A stretch of DNA of 54,386 nt, from the NCBI GenBank assembly GCA_950097145.1, contig CATNCF010000019.1, positions 1-54,386 of the forward strand, written 5' to 3'. Source of the DNA: an uncultured Lachnospiraceae bacterium. GTDB lineage: Bacteria > Bacillota > Clostridia > Lachnospirales > Lachnospiraceae. Below the pieces are notes generated by a model. It ran no database searches. It saw only the letters and a list, made by a program, of their open reading frames with translations, and had not been told where the DNA came from. Every line of letters starts with the position of its first letter. Positions within the stretch are counted from its first letter, which is position 1. Both the position numbers and the translations under genes were made by a program. Positions 7,247-17,592 of this stretch are shown one piece after another.

Positions 7247-10200
7247 ATGCTGTCAAAATTTAGTGTAAAGAAAGCATACACCGTGATTGTGGGAATTGTG
7301 CTGGTAGTTATTCTGGGTGTAGTGTCCTTAAGTAAAATGAGCACCGATCTGCTGCCCAGTATGAATCTTCCCTATGCAATTGTAATGACCACTTATTCAG
7401 GCGCAAGTCCGGAACAGGTGGAACGGATCGTGACGCAGCCCATTGAGGGGGCCATGGCCAGTACCTCTAATATCAAAAATATTAATTCCACCTCTTCAAA
7501 TAATATGTCCATGGTAGTGCTGGAATTTGAACAGACTGCGAATATGGATTCCATTACCGTGGAAATGAGAGAGAGCCTGGATCAAATAAGCGGTTATTGG
7601 CCGGAAGAAGTGGGAAATCCCATTATTATGAAGCTGAATCCAGATATGATGCCCATTATGATTGCCGCAGTAGAAGCGGAAGATAAGGATAACATCGAAA
7701 TCAGCGATTATGCGGAAAAAGATTTGATTCCTGAAATCGAAAGCGTGGAGGGTGTTGCTTCTGTCTCAGGTACAGGAATGATTGAGGAGTCTGTGCATGT
7801 GACGCTGAGCCAGGACAAGATTGATAAAATTAATGAAAAAGTTATGGCTTCCCTGGATGAGAAATTTTCAGATGCGGAAAATGAAATTGATTCTGCAGAG
7901 AATGAAATCAACAGCGGGAAAGATGAGCTGGAAAGCGGCCGGGAGAAAATGGCAAATCAGATCAGCGATGCCCAGAATCAATTGAACGACAAGAAAATCG
8001 AACTCTTCCAGACAGAAACAGATCTGAATAATAAGCTTGAAGAGCTGCGCCAGGCAAAGACAGAGACAGAGCAGAGCATAGAAGGACTGAAAGCTCTGCA
8101 GGATCAGGTGCAGGCCCTGGTGGAGAATAAGACTAAACTGGAAAATGGAATCGCTGCCATGCAGGCAATGCAGCAGGATACGGCTGAGATGGAAGGCCAG
8201 CTTGCCAAGGTGGAAGCCGGGCTTGCCAAGATCAAGTCTGAACTTGCGGCCCAGGAAGGAAGTACCCTGAAGGAAAATGCATCGGATGAGAAATTGATTT
8301 TACATATTTCCAATTTAATGATGAAAGCAGAACAGGGATTAGTACAGATAAACGGAGGCATCGCAGCCGTGGAAACCGGGCTTCAAAGTGTTGCAGAAGG
8401 GAAAAATACCATCAATCAGACACTTGCCACGATAAACCAGAGCCAGATTGCAGGAACAGTGGAACTGGGCAGCGCGTCGGCGAAAATTGCCAGTGGAGAA
8501 GACAAATTAAAGGAATCCAGAGAGAGTTTTGAGGACAGCAAAGAGGAAGCCTATGATTCTGCAGATATGAATCAGATTCTTACCATGGAAACACTCACGA
8601 ATATATTGACAGCGCAGAATTTTTCCATGCCTGCAGGATATATTACCGACGAAGGCGAGAGCTACATGGTGCGCGTGGGGGATGCTGTGGACAGCGTGGA
8701 AGCCCTGAAAGATATGGTTCTGATGGATCTTGGCATGGACGGCGTAGAAGTCATTCACTTGTCAGATGTGGCTGACATAGCAGTGACAGATAATTCAGAA
8801 GAATCTTACGCCCGTCTCAACGGCAAACCGGGAATTATGCTTTCTGTGGAGAAACAGACGGGTTATTCCACCGGAGACGTGACAAAACGGGTATATAAGA
8901 AATTTGACAGTCTCAGAAAGAATGATGAAAAATTGACCGTGTCGGTTCTGATGGATCAGGGAATTTACATAGATATGATTGTGGATTCTGTACTGAACAA
9001 TATGATTTTTGGAGCAGTCCTTGCTATTATCATTCTGCTGTTTTTCTTAAAGGATATCAAACCTACACTGGTCATTGCATGTTCCATTCCGGTTTCTGTG
9101 ATTTTTGCAGTGGTACTCATGTATTTCAGCGGAGTAACGCTGAATATGATTTCACTGTCCGGTCTGGCCCTTGGGATTGGAATGCTGGTAGATAATTCCA
9201 TTGTGGTAATTGAAAATATTTACCGTATGCGGGGAGAGGGATTATCTGCAAGAAGGGCAGCCGTAGAGGGGGCAAAACAGGTAAGCGGCGCCATCACGGC
9301 ATCTACCCTGACTACGGTATGCGTATTTGCCCCCATCGTATTTACCGAAGGAATTACCAGGCAGCTCTTTGTGGATATGGGATTGACCATTGCCTATTCA
9401 CTGCTGGCAAGCCTTATTATTGCATTGACCTTTGTTCCTATGATGGGTTCTAAAATGCTGAAAAAGACCAAAAACAGGAAACATCCCTGGTTTGAAGCCT
9501 TCCAGGAAATTTATGGAGCGGCTCTTGAAAAGCTCCTGAAGGTGAAACCGCTGGTGCTCCTGGTTATGGTGGGACTGTTGGTTTTAAGCATGCAGATGTG
9601 TCTGGCAAAAGGAACCGTATTTATGCCGGAGATGGAGAGCACCCAGATGAGTGTTGAGATTGTTCCCCCCGAAGATGCTGAGTTTGAAGAAGCATGCGGG
9701 CTTGCAGATCAGGTGACAGAGAAGATTCAGACCATTGAAGATGTGGAATCTATAGGAGCCATGGCAGGCGGCCAGGGTGTGGCTTCCGGGTTCATGGGAG
9801 GAGGAAGCGGCAGCGGGAATACAATCAATCTGTATATTATTTTAAAAGAAGACAAAGAACTGTCCAATGAAAAGATCGTGGAGGAAATTACAGAACTTAC
9901 GAAGGATCTAAAAGGTGAAATCAATGTCAGCAGTTCCATGATGGATATGGGTATGCTGGCTGGAGATGGACTGACGGTGCAGATTAAGGGAAGAGAGCTG
10001 GAAAAACTTCAGAAAATTGCAGCGGATGTAAAAGAAATTGTTTCAAAGGTTGAGGGAACAGCAGAAGCTGCCACTGGCGCAGAAGATACGGAGAACGAAT
10101 TCCGAATTACAGTGAATAAAGAAAAAGCTGCGAAATATGGTATGACAGTGGCGCAGATTTACCAGCTTGTCAATGAACAGATGAAGAATGAGACGAAGGA

Positions 10201-11065
10201 CGCCACGATTTCTACAGATATTAAGGATTATGATGTTTATCTGGAAACCGTAGAGCAGAGTGAAGCTTCTATTGAGTCCTTAAAGAAACTGACCTTTACC
10301 TATAAAGATAAAGAAAGCGGGGAAGAATCTGAAATCGCTCTTTCCCAAGTGGCGGATTTTGAAGAAATGAGCAGCCTTCTGTCGATTTCCAGGGAAGGAC
10401 AGGAGCGATATGTCAGTGTAACAGCAGCTATTGACAAGGGATTTAATGTGGGCCTGGTGGGCGACGCTGTGAATAAGGCAGTGAAAGATTACGATCTTCC
10501 AGAGGGCTATACCATCGAAATGACAGGTGAGGATGAGAGCATCAATGAGGCTATGGAACAGTTAATGTTGATGCTGGCGCTGGCAATTGCTTTTATCTAC
10601 CTGATTATGGTGGCACAGTTCCAGTCTTTAAAGGCGCCTTTTATCATCCTCTTTACTATTCCCCTTGCATTGACGGGAGGGTTTGGAGCTCTGCTGATTT
10701 CAGGCAATGAACTGAGCATTATTGCTATGATTGGATTTATCATGCTGGTGGGCGTTATCGTGAATAATGGTATCGTAATGGTGGAATATATCAACCAGCT
10801 CCGCCGGGAAGGAATAAGCAAGCGGGAGGCCATTGTAACAGCGGGAAAGACCCGTCTGCGGCCGATACTTATGACTGCTATGACCACAATTCTTGCTATG
10901 TCTACCATGGCGCTTGGGTCTGATATGGGTTCTGATATGTCAAGACCCATGGCGATTGTAACCATAGGAGGAATGATTTACGGGACACTTATGACCCTGG
11001 TGGTTGTACCGTGTATTTATGATTTATTTTACAGCAACAAGAGTATGGTAGAGGAAGAAATCTGA
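7247..11065 (+). CDS. RND-family efflux transporter with large extracellular coiled coil
   Basis: Proton-driven exporter of the RND superfamily, 1,272 residues. The topology is classical. TM1 (about 10-30) is followed by an exposed region starting 'LLPSMNLPYAIVMTTYSGAS'. TM2-6 (about 575-740) include 'GLALGIGMLVDNSIVVIEN', the family motif with the proton-relay Asp. TM7 is near 785, a second exposed region follows, and TM8-12 (about 1085-1265) contain 'GVIVNNGIVMVEYINQLRREG'. Unlike Gram-negative pumps it has a coiled-coil insert (about 195-440, rich in Glu/Gln/Lys) in the first exposed loop, as in RND proteins of monoderm clostridia; no membrane-fusion or outer-membrane partner is encoded nearby. 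Start: ATG 7247 with AGGAGGAAAAGG. It overlaps the following regulator by one base. Confidence 0.93.
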   Translation: MLSKFSVKKAYTVIVGIVLVVILGVVSLSKMSTDLLPSMNLPYAIVMTTYSGASPEQVERIVTQPIEGAMASTSNIKNINSTSSNNMSMVVLEFEQTANMDSITVEMRESLDQISGYWPEEVGNPIIMKLNPDMMPIMIAAVEAEDKDNIEISDYAEKDLIPEIESVEGVASVSGTGMIEESVHVTLSQDKIDKINEKVMASLDEKFSDAENEIDSAENEINSGKDELESGREKMANQISDAQNQLNDKKIELFQTETDLNNKLEELRQAKTETEQSIEGLKALQDQVQALVENKTKLENGIAAMQAMQQDTAEMEGQLAKVEAGLAKIKSELAAQEGSTLKENASDEKLILHISNLMMKAEQGLVQINGGIAAVETGLQSVAEGKNTINQTLATINQSQIAGTVELGSASAKIASGEDKLKESRESFEDSKEEAYDSADMNQILTMETLTNILTAQNFSMPAGYITDEGESYMVRVGDAVDSVEALKDMVLMDLGMDGVEVIHLSDVADIAVTDNSEESYARLNGKPGIMLSVEKQTGYSTGDVTKRVYKKFDSLRKNDEKLTVSVLMDQGIYIDMIVDSVLNNMIFGAVLAIIILLFFLKDIKPTLVIACSIPVSVIFAVVLMYFSGVTLNMISLSGLALGIGMLVDNSIVVIENIYRMRGEGLSARRAAVEGAKQVSGAITASTLTTVCVFAPIVFTEGITRQLFVDMGLTIAYSLLASLIIALTFVPMMGSKMLKKTKNRKHPWFEAFQEIYGAALEKLLKVKPLVLLVMVGLLVLSMQMCLAKGTVFMPEMESTQMSVEIVPPEDAEFEEACGLADQVTEKIQTIEDVESIGAMAGGQGVASGFMGGGSGSGNTINLYIILKEDKELSNEKIVEEITELTKDLKGEINVSSSMMDMGMLAGDGLTVQIKGRELEKLQKIAADVKEIVSKVEGTAEAATGAEDTENEFRITVNKEKAAKYGMTVAQIYQLVNEQMKNETKDATISTDIKDYDVYLETVEQSEASIESLKKLTFTYKDKESGEESEIALSQVADFEEMSSLLSISREGQERYVSVTAAIDKGFNVGLVGDAVNKAVKDYDLPEGYTIEMTGEDESINEAMEQLMLMLALAIAFIYLIMVAQFQSLKAPFIILFTIPLALTGGFGALLISGNELSIIAMIGFIMLVGVIVNNGIVMVEYINQLRREGISKREAIVTAGKTRLRPILMTAMTTILAMSTMALGSDMGSDMSRPMAIVTIGGMIYGTLMTLVVVPCIYDLFYSNKSMVEEEI

Positions 11066-11679
11066 TGGAAGAGAAAATATATCCGCCGAAAGTAAGGGCT
11101 ATGTATGAGGCAGTGCTGGAGCTGTTTGCATCCGGCAGGGAGCTTAGTACCCTGAAGGTTTCAGAAATTACGTCTAAGGCAGGTATTGGAAAGGGTACGG
11201 CATATGAATATTTTTCCACCAAGGAAGAAATTATTGTAGGAGCCATTGAATATGAGGCAACAAGGCATTTTCAAATTATTATCCAGCTTCTGGAGGAAGG
11301 GCAGACCTTACCGGAAATTATTTCCAGGGGCCTTAATATGCTGGAGGAGGCAAATGAAAAGTATCATGGCCTGGCCGTTTTGGAAAAAATTATTAGCGAC
11401 AGCAGTATCAGTGGCAGCAATCTTTTGAAAGAAATGGAAAAATATAAAGAGGAATGCGGGCCGGGCGTCCGCATGACACAGCGGTTGATGAAGCTGGTAA
11501 AGGATACGGATGGTATCCAGGAAACAAATCCCTGGAAAGTCTGGGGAGCCATTGTGTCCCAGTATCTCTTATATGCACTCTATCTGGTCCACAGTGAGAG
11601 GATACAAGGGATAGGCAGGGATGAGGCAAGGGCTTTTGCTTATCAGAATATTTTGAAAATATTAGATGGAACTACTTGA
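11065..11679 (+). CDS. TetR/AcrR-family transcriptional regulator
   Basis: Repressor of 204 residues. The N-terminal helix-turn-helix (about 23-65) shows 'VSEITSKAGIGKGTAYEYF', the core TetR signature, followed by 'STKEEIIVGAIEYE'. The C-terminal helices form the ligand and dimer domain. Its ATG shares a base with the TGA of the RND gene, so the two are translationally coupled. Together with the dyad at 7203-7218 this suggests autoregulation of the operon and relief by a pump substrate. Its own stop codon overlaps the -35 box of the valS promoter. Confidence 0.93.
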   Translation: MEEKIYPPKVRAMYEAVLELFASGRELSTLKVSEITSKAGIGKGTAYEYFSTKEEIIVGAIEYEATRHFQIIIQLLEEGQTLPEIISRGLNMLEEANEKYHGLAVLEKIISDSSISGSNLLKEMEKYKEECGPGVRMTQRLMKLVKDTDGIQETNPWKVWGAIVSQYLLYALYLVHSERIQGIGRDEARAFAYQNILKILDGTT

Positions 11680-11704
11680 CATTTGTTCTCTTAACTTTTA
11701 AGAT
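11676..11704 (+). promoter_or_regulatory. Promoter of valS
   Basis: TTGACA (11676-11681), 17-base spacer, TAAGAT (11699-11704). The -35 box overlaps the stop codon of the TetR gene. Confidence 0.7.
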
Positions 11705-11725
11705 GAAAAGAAAGGTAGTGCAAAG

Positions 11726-11756
11726 ACGCTCTTTACCGGATCTTGGTAAGGGGCGT
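11726..11756 (+). promoter_or_regulatory. Hairpin in the valS leader (not a T-box)
   Basis: Imperfect stem: ACGC...TACC (11726-11737) pairs with GGTA...GCGT (11745-11756), followed by only four T residues. The leader is about 105 bases, too short for a T-box, and lacks the conserved T-box sequence. It might be a weak attenuator or an mRNA-stabilising stem. Confidence 0.4.
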
Positions 11757-11817
11757 TTTGGCTGATCACAGCCGCTTTCACATAGGAACGAAGTGATGCT
11801 TTAAAGGAGAAAATAAC

Positions 11818-14469
11818 ATGAATAGAGAACTGGCGAAAACTTACGATCCCAAAGACATTGAAGACCGTCTTTACCAGAACTGGGAGACGAATAAATATTT
11901 TCATGCCAAGGCTGACCGAAGCAGGAAACCATTTACCATTGTGATGCCGCCTCCTAATATTACCGGGCAGCTTCATATGGGACATGCATTGGACAATACC
12001 ATGCAGGATATCCTGATCCGTTACAAACGTATGCAGGGATATAATGCCTTGTGGCAGCCTGGTACTGATCATGCTTCCATTTCCACAGAGGTGAAAGTTA
12101 TAGAATCTCTGAAAGAACAGGGCATTGATAAAAATAAACTTGGCAGAGAAGGATTCCTCAAAAAAGTATGGGAGTGGAAGGAAGAATACGGCGGGCGGAT
12201 CATCAAGCAATTGAAGAAATTGGGTTCCTCTGCTGACTGGGACAGAGAGCGTTTTACCATGGACGAGGGATGTTCCCATGCGGTGCAGGAGGTCTTTATT
12301 AAACTATATAATAAAGGATTGATTTATAAAGGTTCCCGTATTGTCAATTGGTGTCCGGTGTGCAAGACCTCCATTTCAGACGCAGAGGTAGAGCATGAGG
12401 AGCAGGATGGATTTTTCTGGCATATTAATTATCCGGTGAAGGGTGAGAAAGGCAGATTTGTGGAAATTGCTACCACCAGGCCGGAAACTCTTCTGGGAGA
12501 TACGGCGGTAGCTGTCAATCCTGAAGATGAACGGTACAAGGATATAGTCGGGAAGACTTTGATTCTGCCGTTGGTGGGCCGTGAGATTCCCGTAGTGGCG
12601 GATCATTATGTGGACAAGGAATTCGGGACGGGCTGCGTGAAGATTACCCCGGCCCATGACCCCAATGACTTTGAGGTTGGAAAACGCCATAATCTGCCGG
12701 AACTCAATATCATGAATGATGATGCTACCATTAATGAGAATGGCGGCAAATATGCCGGCATGGACCGCTATGAAGCAAGAAAGATTATGGTGCAGGAGCT
12801 GGAGGAACAGGGTCTTCTGGTTAAGGTTGTGCCCCATTCCCATAATGTAGGAACCCATGACCGGTGCAGCACTACGGTGGAGCCAATGGTGAAGCAGCAG
12901 TGGTTTGTGAAAATGGACGAGCTTATTAAGCCTGCAGTGGAGGCGGTAAAAAATGGAGAAATAACCCTTCTGCCGGAGCGTATGGACAAGACGTATTTCA
13001 ATTGGACAGATAATATCAGAGACTGGTGCATCTCCAGGCAGCTCTGGTGGGGGCACCGGATACCGGCATATTATTGTAAAGAATGCGGAGAATTTGTAGT
13101 GGCAAGGGAGAATCCTGGGAAATGCAAAAAATGCGGCTGTACGCATATGATACAGGATGAAGATACGCTGGACACATGGTTTTCTTCTGCATTGTGGCCG
13201 TTTTCTACGTTGGGATGGCCAGATAAAACAGAAGATCTGGATTATTTCTACCCCAACGATGTGCTGGTGACCGGATATGATATTATCTTCTTCTGGGTTA
13301 TCCGTATGATTTTTTCCGGTTATGAGCAGATGGGGGAAGCGCCCTTTAAAACTGTATTGTTCCATGGCCTGGTACGGGATTCCCAGGGACGTAAGATGAG
13401 CAAATCTCTTGGAAATGGGATTGATCCTCTGGAAGTGATTGATAAGTATGGAGCAGATGCCTTAAGGCTTACGCTGATTACCGGAAATGCACCGGGAAAT
13501 GATATGCGTTTCTATTGGGAGCGGGTGGAAGCATCCAGGAATTTTGCCAATAAAGTATGGAATGCCTCCCGGTTTATTATGATGAATATCAGTGACGAGA
13601 GGCTGGCAGAGCCTTCTGTGGAACAGCTTCAGATGGAAGACAAATGGATTTTGTCCAGAGTAAATACCCTTGCCAGGGACGTCACCGAGAATATGGATAA
13701 ATTTGAGATGGGGATTGCAGTTCAAAAAGTCTATGATTTTATCTGGGATGAATTCTGTGACTGGTATATTGAGATTGCTAAAACCAGAACATTTAAAAAG
13801 GATCAAAACCCAGAATCCGCAAAAGTTGCAATGTGGACGTTAGAAACCGTTTTGCTTCAGGCGTTAAAACTTTTACATCCCTGTATGCCTTTTATCACAG
13901 AAGAAATTTTCTGTACTCTGCAGGACGAAGAACCAACGATTATGTTGTCCAGATGGCCGGAATACCGGGAAGAATATAATTTTCCCCAGGCAGAAGAGGC
14001 CGTAGAACATGTGAAGGATCTGGTCAGAGGAATCCGAAACACTAGAACAGCAATGGAAGTTCCTCCCAGCAGAAAGGCAAAAGTCTTTATTGTGACTTCG
14101 GACAATGGACTAAAACATACATTCGAGAGTATGAAGACAGCTTACAGCCTCCTTGCCAGCGCCAGTGAGATTCAGGTTCAGGGTGATAAGGCGGGAATTG
14201 GTGAGGATGCGGTGTCAGTGGTGATTCCAGGTGCAGTAGTTTACCTTCCGTTGGAAGATTTGGTGGATTTTGAGAAGGAAAAGGAACGCCTGCTGAAAGA
14301 AAAGGACCGTCTCTCTAAGGAACTGTCCCGTTCCAGGGGAATGCTTTCCAATGAAAAGTTTCTGAGTAAGGCGCCAGACAAAAAAGTGCAGGAAGAAAAG
14401 GAAAAAATGACAAAATATGAGCAGATGATGACTCAGGTAGAAGAGCGTCTTTTGCAGATGAGCAAGTAA
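11818..14469 (+). CDS. valS: Valyl-tRNA synthetase
   Basis: Charges tRNA-Val; class I synthetase of 883 residues, normal length. Motifs: '[17 protein letters not shown]' (HIGH box, about 44-60), the editing (CP1) domain with '[17 protein letters not shown]', zinc-binding cysteines ('CKECGEF' and 'CKKCGC'), '[14 protein letters not shown]' (KMSKS, about 523-536), the anticodon-binding domain and a C-terminal coiled coil (about 815-883) that contacts tRNA. Start: ATG 11818 with AAAGGAGA upstream. It has its own promoter. Confidence 0.98.
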   Translation: MNRELAKTYDPKDIEDRLYQNWETNKYFHAKADRSRKPFTIVMPPPNITGQLHMGHALDNTMQDILIRYKRMQGYNALWQPGTDHASISTEVKVIESLKEQGIDKNKLGREGFLKKVWEWKEEYGGRIIKQLKKLGSSADWDRERFTMDEGCSHAVQEVFIKLYNKGLIYKGSRIVNWCPVCKTSISDAEVEHEEQDGFFWHINYPVKGEKGRFVEIATTRPETLLGDTAVAVNPEDERYKDIVGKTLILPLVGREIPVVADHYVDKEFGTGCVKITPAHDPNDFEVGKRHNLPELNIMNDDATINENGGKYAGMDRYEARKIMVQELEEQGLLVKVVPHSHNVGTHDRCSTTVEPMVKQQWFVKMDELIKPAVEAVKNGEITLLPERMDKTYFNWTDNIRDWCISRQLWWGHRIPAYYCKECGEFVVARENPGKCKKCGCTHMIQDEDTLDTWFSSALWPFSTLGWPDKTEDLDYFYPNDVLVTGYDIIFFWVIRMIFSGYEQMGEAPFKTVLFHGLVRDSQGRKMSKSLGNGIDPLEVIDKYGADALRLTLITGNAPGNDMRFYWERVEASRNFANKVWNASRFIMMNISDERLAEPSVEQLQMEDKWILSRVNTLARDVTENMDKFEMGIAVQKVYDFIWDEFCDWYIEIAKTRTFKKDQNPESAKVAMWTLETVLLQALKLLHPCMPFITEEIFCTLQDEEPTIMLSRWPEYREEYNFPQAEEAVEHVKDLVRGIRNTRTAMEVPPSRKAKVFIVTSDNGLKHTFESMKTAYSLLASASEIQVQGDKAGIGEDAVSVVIPGAVVYLPLEDLVDFEKEKERLLKEKDRLSKELSRSRGMLSNEKFLSKAPDKKVQEEKEKMTKYEQMMTQVEERLLQMSK

Positions 14470-14639
14470 CAGTTCAGCACGCACCTTTAAAACAAGCCAC
14501 AGACCGCCTGCAAAGCAGGCTGTCCGCTGCTATGCAGCTTCTGTCTGAGGCTTAAAAGGCGCTCCGCTCATAGCTGACTAGATGTGCTCATTCATGTCAG
14601 CATGATTCGTCCATCCAGTCAGCTATGGCTGAACTGTTA
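14468..14639. repeat. 172-bp nested palindrome (three-way-junction-like element)
   Basis: The outer arms TAACAGTTCAGC (14468-14479) and GCTGAACTGTTA (14628-14639) are perfect inverted repeats. Two arms lie inside. One pairs CCTTT..AAGCC..AGAC with GTCT..GGCTT..AAAGG and carries two small hairpins (GCCTGCAAAGCAGGC and GCTGCTATGCAGC). The other pairs CATAGCTGACT-GATG with CATC-AGTCAGCTATG. It begins on the valS stop codon. It may be a folded RNA or 3' processing element, or a small palindromic repeat of the genome; other copies outside the window cannot be checked. Confidence 0.65.
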
Positions 14640-14669
14640 CAGAAAAAATGAAAAACAAAATAAAAAACA

Positions 14670-14698
14670 TTGAAAAATTTTAGGAATCTTGTTAGAAT
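14670..14698 (+). promoter_or_regulatory. Promoter of the FapA-like gene
   Basis: TTGAAA (14670-14675), 17-base spacer, TAGAAT (14693-14698), 54 bases before the start codon. Confidence 0.65.
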
Positions 14699-14752
14699 AT
14701 AGATATACAGCGGTATATTTCACAGAAATTCCATTTGAAGGGGGAATCTGTA

Positions 14753-16114
14753 ATGACAGCATTGACGAGAGATGATCCAAAAGTTCGATTGAGCAATGAC
14801 AATATGAAGGCTTATTTATATTTGCCAAGACCGGATTTTGAAGGCTATGAATTAGATGATATTATAGAGATTCTGCAGCGTACTGGAATATCCTATGGCA
14901 TTAAGGAACAGAAAGTCCGCGATATGGTGGAACAGCAGATTTATAATCAGGAAGTCCTTATTGCAGAGGGAGAGCAGGCAGTGGACGGAATAGATGGATA
15001 TTATGATTATAAGTTTGATATGAATTTCAGCAAGAAGCCTAAGGTACGGCCGGATGGTTCCGTGGACTATTGGAGTATTAAAATGGTGGAGATGGTTACA
15101 GAAGGTCAGGTGATCGCAGAATACCATAAAGCAATACAGGGAACCGACGGCATGAATTTAAAGGGTAAGCCGGTTCTGGCAAAGCGTGGCAGAGATTTAG
15201 TTCCGCTGCGTGGCAAAGGATTTGAGCGTTCCGAAGATGGAGTGACCTATACATCACTGATGGATGGCAAGATTGATATGAATGGGGACAGGATTGTGAT
15301 TCTGCCTGTATATGAGATAAACGGCGATGCGGATCTGTCCGTAGGGAATATTGATTTCCGGGGAGATGTTATCATTCATGGCAGTATTTGCAGCGGATTG
15401 ATTGTCAAGGCAACCGGATCTGTGACGGTAGATGGTATTGTAGAAGGAGCCAGTATTGAAGCTGGCAAGGATATTGTACTGCGAAGCGGCGTAATGGGCG
15501 CTTCCAGGGCAAATATTAACAGCAAAGGTAACATTTCTGCCAAATTTTTTGAGTATACCCGGGTACATGCCAATGGAACCATACAGGCAGATGTGTTTTT
15601 GAATTGTCAGGTATCATGCGGTGAGAGTATTATTTTAAATGGAAGAAAAGCCAGCATTATCGGCGGAGAAGTAGGTGCAATCCAGAGTATTGAAGCAAGT
15701 ACCCTTGGAAGCGACGGTGAAGTGAGTACCAGTGTAAAGATTGGAAATGACCTTGCCGTGCGCCGCAGGATTGGAATTTTACAAAATAAGATCCAGGTAG
15801 AGAAAGAAAATCTTGCCAAGATCGAAGAAGGTTTGAAGATTCTGCAGGATAAGAAGAATGATCCCAGACGAACGGATCTTCTCCGTGTGAAGATTCGTGA
15901 TACGGCTCTCCTGGCCGGAGATACTGCGGAATTGGAGAAATTAGAGGATCAAGTAGCACGTGCCAGAGGAGGTACTATCAGAGTGAATGGCTATGTCTAT
16001 CCTGGGGTCTGTGTGGAGATTGACGAACTGCGGATAAAAGTAAAAGAAAAACAGAAAAGACTGGAGTTTGTGCGGAAGCAGGATAAGATCCTTATGTGTG
16101 CATTGGAAGCATAG
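14753..16114 (+). CDS. FapA-family (DUF342) protein
   Basis: Protein of 453 residues of the FapA/DUF342 family (COG1315), cytoplasmic and polyanion-binding in studied members; its exact role in clostridia is unknown. The middle of the protein (about 165-320) is the repetitive beta-helix of this family, with Gly/Asp-spaced segments such as 'VGNIDFRGDVIIHGSI' and 'VKATGSVTVDGIVEGA'. After it comes a coiled coil (about 340-420), then a short end that includes 'RVNGYVYPGVCVEID'. Start chosen at ATG 14753, which follows AAGGGGG; an in-frame TTG at 14735 has no ribosome site. No flagellar genes are nearby. Confidence 0.88.
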   Translation: MTALTRDDPKVRLSNDNMKAYLYLPRPDFEGYELDDIIEILQRTGISYGIKEQKVRDMVEQQIYNQEVLIAEGEQAVDGIDGYYDYKFDMNFSKKPKVRPDGSVDYWSIKMVEMVTEGQVIAEYHKAIQGTDGMNLKGKPVLAKRGRDLVPLRGKGFERSEDGVTYTSLMDGKIDMNGDRIVILPVYEINGDADLSVGNIDFRGDVIIHGSICSGLIVKATGSVTVDGIVEGASIEAGKDIVLRSGVMGASRANINSKGNISAKFFEYTRVHANGTIQADVFLNCQVSCGESIILNGRKASIIGGEVGAIQSIEASTLGSDGEVSTSVKIGNDLAVRRRIGILQNKIQVEKENLAKIEEGLKILQDKKNDPRRTDLLRVKIRDTALLAGDTAELEKLEDQVARARGGTIRVNGYVYPGVCVEIDELRIKVKEKQKRLEFVRKQDKILMCALEA

Positions 16115-16126
16115 AACTTTGGAATA

Positions 16127-16166
16127 TGGCATCTGTCGGCCGGCTGGGAAGGCAGATGTCATTTTT
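16127..16166 (+). terminator. Terminator after the FapA-like gene
   Basis: GGCATCTG (16127-16134) pairs with CAGATGTC (16152-16159) around a GC-rich loop, followed by ATTTTTAT. Confidence 0.65.
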
Positions 16167-16284
16167 ATGTAATAATATGTCGTACGAAAATTTGAAAATT
16201 TCTATCATTAGGGCTGGATTTCAATACGCTTCTGTATTATGATACTAAGAGGCAGTAAAATCTGCCGTTATAAAAGGAACTGGA

Positions 16285-17592
16285 ATGAGGACATATGAAG
16301 AACTTGTGGAATTTATTCTGGGAATTCCCAAATTTACAACAAAGAACAGACCAGAACATACAAGAGAATTTTTGAAACGGCTGGGAAGTCCCCAGGAATG
16401 TTTTAAGGTGATCCATGTGGCAGGAAGTAATGGAAAAGGAAGCGTCTGTGCTTTTATTGACAGTGTGCTGCGCCGCACTGGGAAGAAGACAGGCTTATTC
16501 ACTTCGCCTCATCTGGTTCACATAGAGGAACGATTTGCTTTGGAAGGGAAACCCTGCAGCCGCGGGCTTTTTGTAAAGGCTGCAGAACAGGCTGCCCAAG
16601 CAGCCGGAACAATGGTGGGGGATGGGCTGCCCCACCCTACATTTTTTGAATTTATTTTTGCAGTGGGGATGCTCATTTTTGCAGAAGCCCAGGCAGAGTA
16701 TGTGGTGGTGGAGACAGGACTGGGAGGCAGGCTGGATGCTACCAATGTGATCACAAAGCCCATGCTTACAGTGATAACTTCCATAAGCCTGGAGCATACA
16801 GAGATTTTGGGGGACACCATAGCAAAGATTGCTGCAGAGAAGGCTGGAATCTTAAAGAAGCATGTCCCGGTGGTGTATGATGCCAGGCTGCAGTCCGTGA
16901 GAGAAGTGGTGGAACATTCTGCGGCCAGATTGGAGTGTCCGGTTTATCCGGTATTTCCAGAGAACATTAAAATTTTATTAAACACTGGAAAAAAGATTGC
17001 ATTTTCTTATGATTCTGGTTATGATGTTACTGAACTTGAGATACCCTTTGGCGCGCCTTACCAGGTGGAAAATGCAGCCCTTGCGCTTTTGGCGCTAAAT
17101 TGTATTGCTGAAACAGAAGGCATCACGGGAGAGATGATTCGGCAAGGCTTTTCTAAGGTGAGCTGGAGGGGAAGGATGCAGCAGGTTTTACCTGAAATAT
17201 ATTTTGACGGGGCACATAATCTGGCTGGTATTGAAAAGTTCTTAGAGGCGGCGGCACAGATTTCCCGCCAGCCGGGAATTCTGCTTTTCTCCATGGTGAA
17301 GGACAAAGACTATTGGAATGCTGCGAAGCTCCTGCTTGCCCAGGGAGAGTGGGAAGAGATTATTCTTACCACCGTTCCAGGAATGCGGGGGATTACGATT
17401 GGGAGACTGACAGAGGTTTTTGAAGATAAGGCAAGAGAAGGCCATAGTACAGTGAAGATTACACCAATGGGGGAAATGGAAGCGGCATACGCATATGCCT
17501 TGTCAGTAAAAAAGCCAGGACAGATTCTGTTTTGCGCAGGCTCTCTCTATCTCATAGGTGAATTGGAACGAATAACAGGAGGTATGTCATGA
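16285..17592 (+). CDS. folC: Folylpolyglutamate synthase / dihydrofolate synthase
   Basis: Adds glutamate to folates (and to dihydropteroate) with ATP. 435 residues, Mur-ligase fold. N-terminal 'FILGIPKFTTKNRPEHTREF', P-loop 'HVAGSNGKGSVCAFI' (about 48-62), 'GLFTSPHLVHIEERF' and 'VVVETGLGGRLDATNV' are all diagnostic; the C-terminal domain has 'SWRGRMQQVLPEIYFDGAHN'. Start: ATG 16285 with AAAGGAA. The stop codon overlaps the ATG of a 47-aa ORF, so the two are coupled. Confidence 0.95.
   Translation: MRTYEELVEFILGIPKFTTKNRPEHTREFLKRLGSPQECFKVIHVAGSNGKGSVCAFIDSVLRRTGKKTGLFTSPHLVHIEERFALEGKPCSRGLFVKAAEQAAQAAGTMVGDGLPHPTFFEFIFAVGMLIFAEAQAEYVVVETGLGGRLDATNVITKPMLTVITSISLEHTEILGDTIAKIAAEKAGILKKHVPVVYDARLQSVREVVEHSAARLECPVYPVFPENIKILLNTGKKIAFSYDSGYDVTELEIPFGAPYQVENAALALLALNCIAETEGITGEMIRQGFSKVSWRGRMQQVLPEIYFDGAHNLAGIEKFLEAAAQISRQPGILLFSMVKDKDYWNAAKLLLAQGEWEEIILTTVPGMRGITIGRLTEVFEDKAREGHSTVKITPMGEMEAAYAYALSVKKPGQILFCAGSLYLIGELERITGGMS

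Noticed and set aside
11680..11817. T-box riboswitch before valS
   Set aside because: Leader too short and no T-box or antiterminator sequence; only one imperfect stem.
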